Source of the DNA: Candidatus Kaiserbacteria bacterium
GTDB taxonomy: Bacteria; Patescibacteriota; Minisyncoccia; Phycocordibacterales; UBA2100
Reading direction: 5' to 3'
Assembly (NCBI GenBank): GCA_026996985.1
Contig: JALWJR010000028.1
Location: 1-20,243 of the forward strand
DNA: 20,243 nucleotides
A model generated the notes under the pieces. The model saw nothing but the letters and a program-made list of their open reading frames with translations, was not told the origin of the DNA and did no database searches. Made by a program: the position numbers and the translations under genes. Position 1 is the stretch's first letter, and every line of letters starts with the position of its first letter. Below, in pieces: positions 19,408-20,243 of this stretch.

Positions 19408-20202
19408 ATGAATATTTTGGAAAATAAATTCATGCAAAATTTGATCATCGCCACCGTTTTTATGTTTTTATTGTTTATAACCGGTATGACTTTAACCGTA
19501 TTTAAAAAATATCAATACATCGGAGCGGGAATTGAAGCTACAAACACAATATCTGTTACCGGAGAGGCTGAAGTTCTGGCAACTCCGAATATTGCAGTTT
19601 TTACCGTTTCTGTAAACAAAGAAGCCCAAACGGCAAAAGAGGCAAAAAACAAAGCGGCTAAGGCAATTAACGATATAATTTCCTCTTTAAAAAGTGAAGG
19701 AGTTGAAGAGAAAGACATAAAAACCCTAAATTATAATCTCTACCCACAGTATGAATGGAAAAGAGATTGTAATTTGTCAACGTATGATTATTGCGATTCA
19801 AAAAGGGTGCAGACAGGATATAGAGTTTCTCAAACCATCAAGGTTAAAGTAAGAGATATTCAAAAAGCCGGTGACATACTCTCAAAGGTGGCAGAGCTTC
19901 AAGTTGACAACATCTCTTCTCTTTCTTTTGAAGTTGAAAACAAAAAAGAGCTGGAAAGGCAAGCAAGAAGTGAGGCTATAGAGAATGCCAAAAAAGAAGC
20001 GGCACGGTTGGCAAAAGATTTGGGCGTTGATTTGGTTCGTATTGTGTCATTTACCGAGCAAAGCAATCAGCCCATAGCATTTATGGCTCGTACAAAAAAG
20101 CTCACAGCTTTTGATGAAGTAGCCGATGCTGTGATTCCGGAATTGCCGACGGGGGAGAGTAAAATAAAATCAACCGTTACATTGGTTTTTGAGATTAGAT
20201 AA
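19408..20202 (+). CDS. SIMPL-domain (YggE-like, DUF541) membrane-anchored protein
   Basis: 264 residues. A short N-terminus and one hydrophobic anchor (about 9-31) precede a SIMPL domain (43-264): ISVTGEAEVLATPNIAVFTVSV, KEAKNKAAKAINDIISSLKSEGVEEKDIKTLNYNLYPQYEW, then QTGYRVSQTIKVKVRDIQKAGDIL and EARSEAIENAKKEAARLAKDLG-like helix, ending STVTLVFEIR. The domain is found in periplasmic or extracellular proteins tied to envelope stress; members may assemble into rings. Two Cys (CNLSTYDYC) lie in the loop after the second strand pair and could form a disulphide. Weak 5' signals leave ATG at 19408 as the best start; a second in-frame ATG is nine codons later. Confidence 0.9.
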   Translation: MNILENKFMQNLIIATVFMFLLFITGMTLTVFKKYQYIGAGIEATNTISVTGEAEVLATPNIAVFTVSVNKEAQTAKEAKNKAAKAINDIISSLKSEGVEEKDIKTLNYNLYPQYEWKRDCNLSTYDYCDSKRVQTGYRVSQTIKVKVRDIQKAGDILSKVAELQVDNISSLSFEVENKKELERQARSEAIENAKKEAARLAKDLGVDLVRIVSFTEQSNQPIAFMARTKKLTAFDEVADAVIPELPTGESKIKSTVTLVFEIR

Positions 20203-20243
20203 GTTTAAAATGTTTATTTTGCTCTTGACTGTAAGTATATAAA

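Noticed and set aside
20203..20243. Start of another gene or promoter at the right edge (CTTGACT)
   Set aside because: A -35-like box is visible but the window ends before a -10 or start codon can be judged.

Overview
The window looks like part of a chromosome from a Candidate Phyla Radiation (Patescibacteria) bacterium, most likely Parcubacteria-like. I infer this from the compact AT-rich genes, the many short membrane or secreted proteins of unknown function, a PilM/PilN/PilO set, a lone SIMPL protein, seven scattered single tRNA genes without an encoded CCA end, and -10 boxes placed 6-8 nt before start codons (leaderless mRNAs). TGA is used as a stop (pilM, uppS, the 208-aa gene), so the code-25 lineages Gracilibacteria and SR1 are unlikely.

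Layout. 1-3547: the end of a HolA-like gene, then two large secreted or surface proteins in one transcription unit (TSP3 calcium-binding repeats; Ig-like domains). 3551-4656: a small minus-strand gene with a strong Shine-Dalgarno, then tRNA-Lys with a duplicated 5' half, and tRNA-Arg(GCG) on the minus strand. 4773-8073: a membrane protein (minus), ruvA, a lamin-tail-like surface protein, tRNA-Ser, rpsT-ruvX, and a tRNA-binding-domain protein. 8128-10622: the pilM-pilN-pilO cluster plus a small membrane protein. 10661-11085: tRNA-Arg(TCT) with a GC-rich palindromic tail. 11099-13470: a Ca2+/Na+ antiporter and a fabB-like ketosynthase. 13501-13900: tRNA-Val and a candidate C-rich small RNA, both on the minus strand. 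13916-16024: uppS, a RluA-family pseudouridine synthase, and rplS. 16029-16947: tRNA-Leu with a 520-nt stack of palindromes, then a GIY-YIG nuclease gene. 17055-18374: an unknown 208-aa gene and a PduO-type adenosyltransferase. 18393-19354: RNase P RNA directly joined to tRNA-His, followed by another palindromic tail. 19408-20202: a SIMPL-domain protein.

The most unusual content is non-coding. (1) Three tRNA genes (Arg-TCT, Leu-GAG, His-GTG) are followed by GC-rich stem-loop modules. These contain a direct copy of the last 19-20 nt of that tRNA and an inverted copy of its T-arm/acceptor strand. The inverted copy follows the sequence of each host tRNA, and shared hairpins carry compensatory base-pair changes. 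A divergent relative follows tRNA-Lys, and a piece related to the Arg tail is an inverted repeat of the tRNA-Val tail. This looks like a tRNA-anchored palindromic element family, possibly mobile. (2) rnpB carries two identical ~101-nt stem-loop insertions with 17-bp terminal inverted repeats. (3) All seven tRNAs have CA, not CCA, after the discriminator base.

There are two kinds of protein gene. Ordinary ones are AT-rich and look leaderless. Three single-gene units (140-aa gene, fabB-like, 208-aa gene) have 5' leaders, strong Shine-Dalgarno sites and their own hairpin terminators, and two are clearly GC-richer, suggesting later acquisition.
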